NCBI GenBank assembly: GCA_035533815.1
Contig: DATLTB010000103.1
Span: 49,294 to 113,293, forward strand
DNA from: JANWKA01 sp035533815
GTDB lineage: Bacteria; Bacteroidota; Bacteroidia; Chitinophagales; Chitinophagaceae
Length of the DNA: 64,000 nucleotides
Reading direction: 5' to 3'
Shown: positions 46,756 through 55,422 of the stretch, piece after piece
Layout: each line of letters begins with the position of its first letter
Position numbering within the stretch: position 1 is the first letter of the stretch
Made by a program: the position numbers and the translations under genes
Notes under the pieces: generated by a model
Database searches by the model: none
What the model was told of the DNA's origin: nothing
Seen by the model: only the letters and a program-made list of their open reading frames with translations

Positions 46756-46763
46756 CAAAATTA
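46756..46763 (-). promoter_or_regulatory. -7 element TAATTTTG for the DUF2480 gene
   Basis: Reverse-strand exact TAnnTTTG match 17 bp before the ATG at 46738. Confidence 0.5.
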
Positions 46764-46798
46764 CAGCTTTTACCGCTGGTGCAGAACCTGCTGCCGGA

Positions 46799-48922
46799 TC
46801 AGAAGAATTTCAGGCGGTTATCCACAATGTCGGTCTGCTTTTTAAGTGCATCGAACACCTGACCCATTAATTGCTGGGACAGGTTCATTTCCAGGTTCCT
46901 TGCAGCAAGCTGTAAATTGATGGCTGCTGGTTGGACATGTACCGAATCCACCTGGATTACATATACGCCGTTATTACCGAAAATGGGGGAAGAGGCTTTG
47001 TTTAGGCCCAGGGATGGATCAAAACTGGCTCCTACAACCCGGGGTTCAAATCCTGCATTGGGCATGAACGGGGATACAAAGCTGACATTCTGGGCCTGGC
47101 CGATGGGCTGCCCCAGGCTTTTGGAAACCTGTTCAAGGCTTGATCCCTTCCTGATCCTTTGAGCAATCAGACCGGCTTTCTTTCTCTGCTTTACCGCTGC
47201 TTCTATCTGGGCCCGTACATCATCCAGGGAAGCGGTTCCCTTTTTTTTAATTCCCGTCAATACAGCAACCACATATCGGTTATCATAGGTGAATACCCGC
47301 GAAACCTTGCCCAATTTAGCATTAAAGGCCCACTGCACCAGGTCCCTGGCCTGACCAATGCCGGGTATGGTATTATCCGATGCATGTATACCATCCGCTA
47401 TCCGCTTATTCAGGCCTTTCAGCTGTGCTGCTTTATCGAATGCCGCCTGAGTCTGGTTCTCCCCGTTGAATTCGCTGGCCTGGGAATAAGCAGCATTCAG
47501 CGTTTCCTGGCTGGGATCCATGGACAGGGAAAGATAGGCTATCTTCATCGCCGGTTCGAATTTCTTCTGATCTACGATCCGGATCAGGAAATACCCGTAC
47601 TGGGGGGATATTACTGTATCCATATCCCCGGCTTTATGAAAGAATGCAAAATGCTTGAATTCAGGAATAAAGTTGGTTTGGGGGGTCAGGGTATATTTTC
47701 CTTCATTGTCCCTGCTCCCGGGATCATCGGAATATTTGGCGGCCATGGCTCCGAAATCAGCTCCTCCCCGGATGGCTGCAGCTATGCTGTCCACCCGGTT
47801 GCGGGCTTCCGAATCCGGGATATTCTGGGTGCCGATCAGGATTGTCTGGACATCCACTGTATCAGGTAATACTTTTTTATCGATCATTTTGGCCACTACC
47901 ATAGTATTATCGTCATAATATGGGCCAAACATGCCTCCGGGGGCCAGACTGAGTATCGAGTCCTTATCCGGCACCTGGATAATGCTGCCGGGCAGGTATC
48001 CGTCGAAGAACTGGGTTTCGGAATTTCTGTTGATGTATCCTGGCAAATCCTGATCGGAGGTATGCGCCAGTTCCCCTTTCATTTCAGTCATCTGTTTAAG
48101 GATGCCGGCTGTGTCGGCTGCAGTAGGGATTGCATCGAAGCTCACAAATTCCAGCCTGCGGGAGTTCCTCACCTGGAATGATGCTTTATGGGATTGCAGA
48201 TAGCTTTCCAGTTCATCCTGGCTTGTATGGATGGAAGAATCGTTTATTGTACTATAAGGCACTGATACGTAGGAAATAGTAGCACTGGTGTTTTCATCAT
48301 GAAGTTCTGCTGAGACCAACCATTTTGGATAATATATCCCTTGCTGGATCAGCATGTTGAATTTTCGTTCCAGGTGACTTTCCTGCAGGTAATTCTCCAC
48401 CTGGATCCACTCATTGCGGCTTTGAATCAGCCTTGGGTCGGACTGGTTACCGGTTTGAAGGCTCTGAACAAAGGACCTCACCAGGCTGGGGTCAAACATG
48501 CCGGTCTGAGAATTAATAAAGGCTTTTTGGGTTTTAATCTCCGGATCTGCATCATTGGTAAATACCAGATCAGCCAGTTCCGCATTGGTAAACCCAATCC
48601 CGAGTTTGGAATATTCCGCACCAAGTATCTGGTCCTGAAGGTATTGGTTCCATACCTGGGTCTCAATCCGGTCATTGGTGGCATCGTCAATATTGACATT
48701 GGGATTGTTGGCTTTGTATAAATCCTTGGCTTGCTGAAGTTTGGAAGAATATGTTTTGTAATCAATCCCTATTCCATTGACTTCAGCGACATCATTGGAA
48801 TGTTGAAAGAAGGACTTGGGCCCCACTAAGGCATCCATAAGTAAAAAAGCGATCAGGGATATGCAGATGGCCAAGATCATTACTGTGGCATACTTGTCCC
48901 TGATTTTCTGAATTACTGACAT
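46799..48922 (-). CDS. ppiD: peptidylprolyl isomerase, PpiD/SurA-type membrane chaperone
   Basis: A 707-residue protein with one N-terminal membrane anchor (TVMILAICISLIAFLLMDAL, after MSVIQKIRDKYA), a SurA-N-like chaperone region (about 45-240), and a parvulin domain (about 340-450, VQTILIGTQNIPDSEARNRVDS...GGADFGAMAAKYSDDPGS). A long C-terminal region follows, ending MGQVFDALKKQTDIVDNRLKFF. It should help fold outer-membrane and periplasmic proteins leaving the Sec channel. It diverges from nadA across a 542-bp region. The promoter is at 48969-48962. Confidence 0.92.
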   Translation of the reverse strand: MSVIQKIRDKYATVMILAICISLIAFLLMDALVGPKSFFQHSNDVAEVNGIGIDYKTYSSKLQQAKDLYKANNPNVNIDDATNDRIETQVWNQYLQDQILGAEYSKLGIGFTNAELADLVFTNDADPEIKTQKAFINSQTGMFDPSLVRSFVQSLQTGNQSDPRLIQSRNEWIQVENYLQESHLERKFNMLIQQGIYYPKWLVSAELHDENTSATISYVSVPYSTINDSSIHTSQDELESYLQSHKASFQVRNSRRLEFVSFDAIPTAADTAGILKQMTEMKGELAHTSDQDLPGYINRNSETQFFDGYLPGSIIQVPDKDSILSLAPGGMFGPYYDDNTMVVAKMIDKKVLPDTVDVQTILIGTQNIPDSEARNRVDSIAAAIRGGADFGAMAAKYSDDPGSRDNEGKYTLTPQTNFIPEFKHFAFFHKAGDMDTVISPQYGYFLIRIVDQKKFEPAMKIAYLSLSMDPSQETLNAAYSQASEFNGENQTQAAFDKAAQLKGLNKRIADGIHASDNTIPGIGQARDLVQWAFNAKLGKVSRVFTYDNRYVVAVLTGIKKKGTASLDDVRAQIEAAVKQRKKAGLIAQRIRKGSSLEQVSKSLGQPIGQAQNVSFVSPFMPNAGFEPRVVGASFDPSLGLNKASSPIFGNNGVYVIQVDSVHVQPAAINLQLAARNLEMNLSQQLMGQVFDALKKQTDIVDNRLKFF

Positions 48923-48961
48923 ATTATCATATTGTTATATAACGGAGATTTTGGGGGAGAG

Positions 48962-48969
48962 CAAAAATA
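48962..48969 (-). promoter_or_regulatory. -7 element TATTTTTG for ppiD
   Basis: Reverse-strand exact TAnnTTTG match 39 bp before the ppiD ATG. Confidence 0.5.
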
Positions 48970-49116
48970 GAATAATTTTCAGGGAACAACAAACCCGGCA
49001 ATAGATGGACTTTTTTATACAAAAGGAAAAGTATTCACAATATATTTTAATATTATTTACAACCCCCTGATCCTATTAGTCAGGTTAATTAATTTATCCC
49101 CATAGGAGTTGATTTT

Positions 49117-49181
49117 TCGGGGGATTACTCCTTAGATTACCGACATCAATCCACATCCCTGCTCCCTGGAGTATCCCCCGA
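49117..49181. repeat. long imperfect hairpin in the ppiD-nadA gap
   Basis: The arm at 49117-49131 (TCGGGGGATTACTCC) is complementary to 49168-49181 (GGAGTATCCCCCGA) with one bulged base and a 36-base loop. AGGAGT at 49104-49109 could instead pair with ACTCCT at 49127-49132, so two mutually exclusive folds are possible in an RNA. Confidence 0.6.
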
Positions 49182-49183
49182 TC

Positions 49184-49225
49184 ACAGACCAGGTGGAAAA
49201 AATCAATTTTTTCCACCTGGTCTGT
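49184..49225. repeat. perfect 19-bp hairpin with TCAA loop
   Basis: Arms 49184-49202 and 49207-49225 (TTTTTTCCACCTGGTCTGT) are perfect reverse complements around the loop TCAA. GC pairs are at the base and an A6/T6 run at the tip, unlike an intrinsic terminator. It lies two bases after the preceding hairpin, between divergent genes where no terminator is needed. Confidence 0.7.
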
Positions 49226-49367
49226 CCATTTTTGCATACTGGTTAATAAAATCATTTATTCACAGGGTTAGGTATCCCCAACAGGGGATAAACTGATCGG
49301 ACACCCGGCTGGCCGCATTTAAATTTGTGCATTGTATGTTTAAACCAGGGGATAAATCAATATACCT

Positions 49368-49375
49368 TAATTTTG
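49368..49375 (+). promoter_or_regulatory. -7 element TAATTTTG for nadA
   Basis: Exact TAnnTTTG match 89 bp before the nadA ATG. The leader just after it contains AAGTGGATA (49377-49385) and its reverse complement TATCCACTT (49404-49412). Confidence 0.5.
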
Positions 49376-49464
49376 CAAGTGGATAGATAAATAAATATCC
49401 ACATATCCACTTCCTTATTAGTAGTAAGTATTTTTTATTTTTAAAAAGAATTATTATTATCATT

Positions 49465-50460
49465 ATGGTTGATGATGCGGATATAAAAATTCCGGATAAA
49501 ACCGGATATTCGAACCTTGAACCCGATCCCTCCCTTGACCTGTTGGCGGAAATCAGCCGGCTGAAGCAGGAGAAAAATGCGGTTATCCTGGCTCATTATT
49601 ACCAGCAGTCTGATATTCAGGATGTTGCGGATTTCACCGGAGACAGCCTGGGTCTTTCCCAACAGGCAGCTGCGACTAATGCCGATATGATCGTATTTGC
49701 CGGGGTGCATTTCATGGCTGAGACAGCTAAAATCCTCAATCCCCATAAAAAAGTATTACTACCTGACCTGAAAGCTGGATGTTCGCTGGCAGATTCCGCC
49801 CCCGCACCGGCGTTCAGGGCATTCCTTGATTGTTATCCTGGATATACAGTAATTACCTATATTAATTGTATGGCAGAGATTAAGGCTATGAGTGATATTA
49901 TCTGTACCTCCTCCAACGCACAAAAAATCATTGAAAGTTTACCCCCGGATGAAAAAATTATTTTTGCCCCGGATAAAAATTTGGGGGCTTACCTGATCCG
50001 TAAAACCGGAAGGGATATGGTACTCTGGAATGGATCCTGTATGGTCCACGAACTATTTTCCCTGGAAAAAATCACCAGGTTAAAAATAAGGCATCCCGAG
50101 GCGAGAGTGATTGCCCATCCTGAATGTGAAGAATCTGTGTTGCACTGCGCTGATTATATTGGATCCACCACAGGACTCCTTCACTTCACTATGACTGATC
50201 CCAGTCTGGAATATATTGTAGTCACTGAGTCAGGTATCCTTCATCAGATGATCAAGAACTCCCCCGAAAAAACCTTTATCCCTGCTCCTCCGGATAATCT
50301 TTGTGCCTGTAATGATTGTCCGCATATGAAATTAAACACCCTTGAAAAATTATATTTATGTCTTAAATACGAAACACCGGAGGTTCAAATCAGTGAAGAA
50401 TTGATCCGGGCTGCCCGTAAACCGATAGACCGGATGCTGGAAATTTCAGGCAGGGCCTGA
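49465..50460 (+). CDS. nadA: quinolinate synthase A
   Basis: A 331-residue 4Fe-4S enzyme that condenses iminoaspartate with dihydroxyacetone phosphate in NAD synthesis. It has [105 protein letters not shown], and [17 protein letters not shown], which together supply the three cluster cysteines. NadB and NadC are not adjacent. Its leader overlaps the candidate origin. The ATG is preceded by an AT-rich tract with no clear Shine-Dalgarno sequence, as is common in this phylum. Confidence 0.96.
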   Translation: MVDDADIKIPDKTGYSNLEPDPSLDLLAEISRLKQEKNAVILAHYYQQSDIQDVADFTGDSLGLSQQAAATNADMIVFAGVHFMAETAKILNPHKKVLLPDLKAGCSLADSAPAPAFRAFLDCYPGYTVITYINCMAEIKAMSDIICTSSNAQKIIESLPPDEKIIFAPDKNLGAYLIRKTGRDMVLWNGSCMVHELFSLEKITRLKIRHPEARVIAHPECEESVLHCADYIGSTTGLLHFTMTDPSLEYIVVTESGILHQMIKNSPEKTFIPAPPDNLCACNDCPHMKLNTLEKLYLCLKYETPEVQISEELIRAARKPIDRMLEISGRA

Positions 50461-50551
50461 AGCGGATCCAGGAGATTTTTTTAAACTATTAATGTATATT
50501 GTACGTTCTTTACTAGTCAAACCCACACGAAAACAGTATTAAACCAACTAT

Positions 50552-50576
50552 TATATTGCGCGTAAGCAACAATATA
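50552..50576. promoter_or_regulatory. inverted repeat upstream of the S41 protease gene
   Basis: TATATTG at 50552-50558 and CAATATA at 50570-50576 form a perfect 7-bp inverted repeat with an 11-base spacer, 55 bp before the ATG. The size suits a dimeric repressor site, but no regulator is known. No exact TAnnTTTG lies in this gap. Confidence 0.35.
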
Positions 50577-50631
50577 TCTTTTTTAATTTGTTCTTATTAA
50601 TATTTAATTTAAATTAAAAAAATATAACATT

Positions 50632-52200
50632 ATGAAAATTTTCCTCAGGAAAGGAAATATCTGCCTCCTGATAGGCATACTGATTTCGGGTTTACTGTTC
50701 CTGGGATCATGTAAAAAAAAGAACACCGGGAGCAATCCTTCCGGGTCAAATAATGGGGGCAAAACCAATTTAACCAATGAAGATTCCCTGAAATACCTGA
50801 TGTATCACATCATGCAGGTGAGTTTCGTGAATGGAGGCCGGGATAGCACATACCAGCTACCCACCTATTACTGGAATAGCGCTATTCCCACCCTTAACCC
50901 GTTAAATTCTATCTATGCCAATGCCGACAGCCTGCTGAGTACCATGAAGGCTTTCGCGATGAATCCCCTGACAGGACTGCCCTATGACCACTACAGCTTC
51001 CTGGATCGTACCGGGGCGGTGGCGAACCAGCTTCAGAATGGGCAGGAAAATAATTTTGGAATGCAGGTTACCTATGCCCTGGATATTAACAATAACAGCT
51101 ACCTGTATGTGTTGTATGCCGATAAGAATTCCCCGGCTGGGCTCGCCGGGATCACGAGGGGTTGGCAAATCACGGCTGTAAACGGCAACTCCAATATTTC
51201 CTATGACGGTCCATCCGGCACAAATACAAATACAGTAGTGAATGCCGTATATAATTCCCCCACTTCCAGCTTTACCTTCCTCAAACCAGACAACACCTCC
51301 ACCACGATAACCCTGAATACGGCTACTTATAACCTGAATCCCATCCTCTTTGATTCTGTTTATACCATCAGCGGCAAACAGGTCGGATACTTCGTGTTCT
51401 ATACTTTTTCCAGTGTGTATGACAGTGCGGGTAATGCCACCCTGACCCAGGGGGTACTGAATAATGAATTTGCCAAATTTGAAGCTGCCGGAGTAAAGGA
51501 TGTCATTGTGGACCTCCGGTATAATGGCGGAGGGGATGTCCTGACTTCCCAATATATCGATAGCCTGCTGGCTCCATCCAGCGTAGCCGGAAAAGTGATG
51601 TATAATTATTATTATAATTCGGCACTGACCACCAATGAAGCCAATCTTGGGCTTCCCAGTCAGGTCTTATTCACCGGAGGAGGAAGCCTTAACCTGGATA
51701 ATGTATTTTTTATTGTCAGCCGCAGTACGGCTTCAGCCAGTGAACTTACCCTAAACAACCTGAAGCCCTATATGAATATCAAGCTGGTAGGGGATACTAC
51801 ATACGGGAAACCGGTAGGCTTTTTTGATTTCCCGGTCAGTGATTATGATTCTTCCGGTAATCTGCAATACCTGGCGGATTTATATGCCATTGATTATGAA
51901 ACTAAGAATTCACTGGGTCAGGGTGGATACTATAGCGGCATTGCGCCTGACCAGGAAGCCATAGATTATGTGAATGTCCCCTGGGGTGACACTGCAGATG
52001 ATAACCTGGTGAAAATTTTCAATTATATATCCACCGGAAGCTTTGCCCGAACTTCCGGAGCCAGGCTGGTCAATCCGGAAAACGAACGCAGGAATCTTAT
52101 CCAATCCATGCCAAACACCCAATTCAACGGTATGGTGGATTTCCGGTCAGGTAAAAAACTGGAATCCAAATGGCTGACCATGTTCAGGAGAAAACAGTAA
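50632..52200 (+). CDS. S41-family (C-terminal processing) protease lipoprotein
   Basis: A 522-residue lipoprotein with lipobox Cys27 (LLFLGSC) and a Lys/Asn/Gly-rich linker. A PDZ-like segment (LYADKNSPAGLAGITRGWQITAVNG) precedes the tail-specific protease core: VIVDLRYNGGGDVLTSQYI, then SRSTASASELTLNNL, where the Ser of SASE is the probable nucleophile, and VGDTTYGKPVGFF. No exact Lys general base could be fixed by eye. It may degrade or trim surface proteins. A strong hairpin follows the stop, shared with the convergent gene. Confidence 0.9.
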   Translation: MKIFLRKGNICLLIGILISGLLFLGSCKKKNTGSNPSGSNNGGKTNLTNEDSLKYLMYHIMQVSFVNGGRDSTYQLPTYYWNSAIPTLNPLNSIYANADSLLSTMKAFAMNPLTGLPYDHYSFLDRTGAVANQLQNGQENNFGMQVTYALDINNNSYLYVLYADKNSPAGLAGITRGWQITAVNGNSNISYDGPSGTNTNTVVNAVYNSPTSSFTFLKPDNTSTTITLNTATYNLNPILFDSVYTISGKQVGYFVFYTFSSVYDSAGNATLTQGVLNNEFAKFEAAGVKDVIVDLRYNGGGDVLTSQYIDSLLAPSSVAGKVMYNYYYNSALTTNEANLGLPSQVLFTGGGSLNLDNVFFIVSRSTASASELTLNNLKPYMNIKLVGDTTYGKPVGFFDFPVSDYDSSGNLQYLADLYAIDYETKNSLGQGGYYSGIAPDQEAIDYVNVPWGDTADDNLVKIFNYISTGSFARTSGARLVNPENERRNLIQSMPNTQFNGMVDFRSGKKLESKWLTMFRRKQ

Positions 52201-52216
52201 ACCCCAATGGGTCCAG

Positions 52217-52256
52217 GATTAAGGGCAGATCTTCAACGGAAGATCTGCCCTTAATC
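52217..52256. terminator. bidirectional terminator hairpin
   Basis: A perfect 18-bp stem (left arm GATTAAGGGCAGATCTTC at 52217-52234, loop AACG, right arm 52239-52256), followed by TCATTTT just past it. It lies between convergent genes, and its right arm overlaps the stop codon of the minus-strand gene. Confidence 0.8.
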
Positions 52257-53154
52257 ATTTTGCAGGGGAACCAGGCATGATCCACCGTTGTTCCCCGGGC
52301 AACCGGGTACCGGGAGCCAGCAAGCGGTCCAGCCGGACCACCAGGCGGGTAAGATTATTAGTAAACTGGTACCAGGAAGAAGGATTGAATCCTGCAGTTT
52401 TTCCTTCTTTGATAAGAAGGGTGGGAATATGGGCCTGGGTAAAAGCTTGACGAATCCCTTGTTTAATGGTATCGGTGCAGATTTCCTGATGAAGGATCTC
52501 ATTTGCATCCAATTTCTCCAGCCAATGGCTGACCGACTGCGATCCAGTGCAGCTGGATGCTTTTCCGTCCTCCCCGGTCAGGGTATTATCCAGGTCGATT
52601 TCCAGCAATGTTTTTTTCAGGAGGTCCGGGGAACCTGCAATAAAGGCCTGCCATCCAGCCCCGAATTGTGCTGATGCATCAAACGCGATGATGATCAGGG
52701 TATGCAGGGGCCGGTGCCGGGTAAAATAACCCGCCATGGATAAAAGAGAACAAATGCCAGCTACTTTCCCCGGATCATTATCCAAGCTGTCCTTCCCATC
52801 ATAGGATGCGGAAAGACAAAGGAGGGAATCTGTGCTTCCCGGGATATAGGCAATCAGGTTGGTGCCCATGATCCGCCTGCCTTGCCAGCTGAAAAAGAAT
52901 GGCTGTTCAAAATTTCCATCAAATCCGAGGAGTCCCGATTGGGTAAAGCGCCCCATGAGATAAAACTGGGCCTGCCGGCTGCCGGGCGTTCCGGTAACCC
53001 GGCCATCCATCTCCCGGGATCTCAGGGCAGCCAAATCATTCATCAGGACCAAAGAATCCATTTTTTGCTGTGCAAGAAGCGGTAAAGCGAACAGGGACAG
53101 AGACAGAGACAGGATCATCACCAAATTACCCACTTTATGGAAAAATAACGCCAT
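52255..53154 (-). CDS. M28-like exported protein with degenerate metal site
   Basis: A 299-residue protein with signal peptide MALFFHKVGNLVMILSLSLS...LLAQQ. The fold resembles an M28 aminopeptidase (RVTGTPGSRQAQFYL, IMGTNLIAYIPG, HTLIIIAFDASAQFGAGWQAF). The key residues are replaced. The His of the AHYD motif is Ser117 (LSASYDG), and the Glu-Glu pair of GAEE is Ser161-Ala162. It probably lacks zinc-dependent peptidase activity and may instead bind a peptide or sugar. The start at 53154 is chosen for its signal peptide. It lies 32 bp after feoB on the same strand. Confidence 0.75.
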   Translation of the reverse strand: MALFFHKVGNLVMILSLSLSLFALPLLAQQKMDSLVLMNDLAALRSREMDGRVTGTPGSRQAQFYLMGRFTQSGLLGFDGNFEQPFFFSWQGRRIMGTNLIAYIPGSTDSLLCLSASYDGKDSLDNDPGKVAGICSLLSMAGYFTRHRPLHTLIIIAFDASAQFGAGWQAFIAGSPDLLKKTLLEIDLDNTLTGEDGKASSCTGSQSVSHWLEKLDANEILHQEICTDTIKQGIRQAFTQAHIPTLLIKEGKTAGFNPSSWYQFTNNLTRLVVRLDRLLAPGTRLPGEQRWIMPGSPAK

Positions 53155-53186
53155 ATCAAAAGGTACGAAAATCCCGGAAACAGGGC

Positions 53187-55310
53187 CTATCTGAATAGAT
53201 GGTAAACCGCCAGGCTGCTCAGATAGGCCAGACCGGTCATATAAGAAAACTGTATCAATGGCATTTTCCAGGACGAGGTTTCCCGGTAAACGACTGCCAT
53301 GGTGCTCATGCATTGCATGGCAAAAGCATAGAAGATCATCAGGGCCAGGCCGGAGGCCAGGGTGTAAACGCGATGGCCGTCAGGCCACCTGGCGGCATTC
53401 ATCTTTTGACGCAACGTGGAAGAATCTTTCCGGGGGCTTTCTCCGACACTATACAGGGTCGCCATGGTGCCCACAAAAACCTCCCGGGCAGCAAAGGAGG
53501 TGATCAAGGCGATACCGATCTTCCAGTCAAATCCCAGGGGACGGATCACGGGTTCAATGCCTTTGCCCAGGATGCCGGCCCAGGAGGAGGCAAGCCTGTC
53601 GGATTGCCTGGCTTTTTCCAATGCAGCCTGCTGGGCAGGATATTCCCGGAAAAGAGCTGCATAGTGGGTATCCAGGGCCTGCATCCGGTTTGAGGGTCCG
53701 TGGGTAGCCAAAAACCAGAGTATGACCGAGATGATGATAATGATCCTGCCTGCATCAGTAATAAAAATACGGCCTTTCTGAATCATGGTCATCCCGATAT
53801 TTTTCCATCTGGGCGCCCGGTAAACCGGTAGTTCCATGATGAAATAGCTTTTCTCCCTGATCCGGATGAAGACCTTCATGACCAGGGACGCGATCATCGC
53901 CATGACAAATCCCAGCAGGTAAAGACCCATCATTACCAGTCCCTGAAGTCCCAGGAATCCCAGGATTTGATGGTTCGGAATGACCAGGGCGATAACTATG
54001 GTATAAATGGGAAGCCTGGCCGAACAGCTCATCAGCGGAGTGACCATTACGGTGATCAGGCGCTCTTTCCTATTCTCAATATTCCGGGCAGCCATGATTG
54101 CCGGCACCGCACAGGCAACCCCGCTGATCAGGGGCATGACTGATTTGCCGTTCAACCCTACTTGTCTCATCAGTCGGTCCGTGAGAAAACTGATGCGTGC
54201 CATATACCCTGTATCCTCCAGCAGGGTAATCATGCCGAACAGGATCATGATTTGCGGAACAAAAACCGCAATCCCGCTAATGCCGGCAATGATACCGTTG
54301 ACCAGGAGATCAGCCAGCCAGCCTTGCGGAAGGATATGGCTGAGCGTACCGCTCAGCAGGCTGAACAGGTATTGAATCCCGTTCATGGGATATTTGGCCA
54401 GGGTAAAAATACTCTGGAACAGTAAAAACAGCACACCCAGCAGGATAAGATAACCCCAGACCCGGTGAAGCAGGATATTATCGATCTTTTCAGTTAGCAG
54501 GGTTTTGTACAGGGGATCGGTTTCAGCCACAGTACCTGACATGATCTGTTTGATCCGGGCATATCTCTGCATGATTTCCTCTCCCTGTACCCTGGTCTTA
54601 TTAAAATGGTTTTCCCGGAGGATGCGGTTGACGGTTAGTTTCTGCCCTTCATTCAGAAAATCCATTTCTTCAAAGTTCGCAGCAATATGCAGGGCCGCAT
54701 AATCACTGTGACAGGGAATGCTGGCCCTGATTTCATCGGTCACCACCGGGGCCAGGCTCCTGGTATCGATAAAATCCCATGCAGGAGTCTGGTATTTTTC
54801 CACTGCGGTCAGCCCAATGGCTTTTTTCAGCAAGGCCATTCCCCGGTTTTTGCGGGGGTTAATGGCAATCAGCGGAACACCCAGCTTACGGCCCAGGCCA
54901 TCTATGTCAATTTCAATTCCCTTGCGGCTGGCAATATCCAGCATGGTTAGCGCAATGATGACAGGGATTTTCAGGTCAATGATCTGAGAACAGAACATAA
55001 GGTTCCGTTTCAGGTTAGAAGCATCCGCGATGATAATAATGATGTCAGGCCGGTCAGGGCTGTAAGGATTAAGGAGCAAATCATAGGTCACGAGCTCATC
55101 GGCCCCCTTGGGATAGAGGCTATAGGTTCCCGGCAGGTCAATAATATTGGCGGAAACCTGCTCGTTGATCCTGGATTGCCCCGTTTTTTTATCCACCGTC
55201 ACTCCGGGAAAGTTGCTCACTTTCTGATGCAATCCGGTAAGTGCATTGAAAAGAGAACTTTTCCCGCTGTTCGGGTTGCCTACCAGGGCAATGTTGACCT
55301 TTTTACGCAT
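53187..55310 (-). CDS. feoB: ferrous iron transport protein B
   Basis: A 707-residue Fe(II) transporter. The cytosolic G domain has ALVGNPNSGKSSLFNAL (G1), SNFPGVTVDKKTG (G2), IDLPGTYSLYP (G3), and TMLD at G4, where most family members have NMxD. The membrane part has the two Gate motifs, FVPQIMILFGMITLLEDTGYMAR and PLMSCSARLPIYTIVIAL. A FeoA gene or fused FeoA domain is not present. The promoter element at 55343-55336 drives it, and the M28-like gene follows. Confidence 0.95.
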   Translation of the reverse strand: MRKKVNIALVGNPNSGKSSLFNALTGLHQKVSNFPGVTVDKKTGQSRINEQVSANIIDLPGTYSLYPKGADELVTYDLLLNPYSPDRPDIIIIIADASNLKRNLMFCSQIIDLKIPVIIALTMLDIASRKGIEIDIDGLGRKLGVPLIAINPRKNRGMALLKKAIGLTAVEKYQTPAWDFIDTRSLAPVVTDEIRASIPCHSDYAALHIAANFEEMDFLNEGQKLTVNRILRENHFNKTRVQGEEIMQRYARIKQIMSGTVAETDPLYKTLLTEKIDNILLHRVWGYLILLGVLFLLFQSIFTLAKYPMNGIQYLFSLLSGTLSHILPQGWLADLLVNGIIAGISGIAVFVPQIMILFGMITLLEDTGYMARISFLTDRLMRQVGLNGKSVMPLISGVACAVPAIMAARNIENRKERLITVMVTPLMSCSARLPIYTIVIALVIPNHQILGFLGLQGLVMMGLYLLGFVMAMIASLVMKVFIRIREKSYFIMELPVYRAPRWKNIGMTMIQKGRIFITDAGRIIIIISVILWFLATHGPSNRMQALDTHYAALFREYPAQQAALEKARQSDRLASSWAGILGKGIEPVIRPLGFDWKIGIALITSFAAREVFVGTMATLYSVGESPRKDSSTLRQKMNAARWPDGHRVYTLASGLALMIFYAFAMQCMSTMAVVYRETSSWKMPLIQFSYMTGLAYLSSLAVYHLFR

Positions 55311-55335
55311 GTGCCGGAGCTGGATTAAAGCCCCG

Positions 55336-55343
55336 CAAAACTA
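55336..55343 (-). promoter_or_regulatory. -7 element TAGTTTTG for feoB
   Basis: Reverse-strand exact TAnnTTTG match 25 bp before the feoB ATG. No Fur-box-like palindrome could be recognised beside it. Confidence 0.5.
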
Positions 55344-55422
55344 CCTATAAATAGCTTGAACCCCCACCCCAAGCCGCAATTTGAACACGCCGATTGGGAA
55401 AACCCCCGGGCCCGGGGCGGGG

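Larger units (their letters stand above)
49031..49440. other. oriC: candidate replication origin (DnaA-box cluster, DnaA-trio-like tract, AT-rich element)
   Basis: The ppiD-nadA gap holds ten 9-mers within two changes of the DnaA box TTATCCACA. They are at 49031, 49094 (TTATCCCCA), 49147, 49256 (TTATTCACA), 49272, 49395 (ATATCCACA) and 49403 on the plus strand, and 49283-49291, 49347-49355 and 49378-49386 on the minus strand. The tandem pair at 49395-49411 is followed after 7 bp by TAG-TAG-TAA (49419-49427) and then by a T/A-rich tract. That order matches the box, trio and unwinding layout described for bacterial origins. dnaA is not in the window, and the nadA promoter lies in the same stretch. 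The call is inferential. Confidence 0.45.

Noticed and set aside
49184..49225. Intrinsic terminator
   Set aside because: It lies between divergent genes, and the A/T run is at the hairpin tip instead of following the stem.
48970..49464. NAD-sensing riboswitch upstream of nadA
   Set aside because: The hairpins lie upstream of the nadA -7 element, so they would not be in that transcript. I could not match known NAD riboswitch features.
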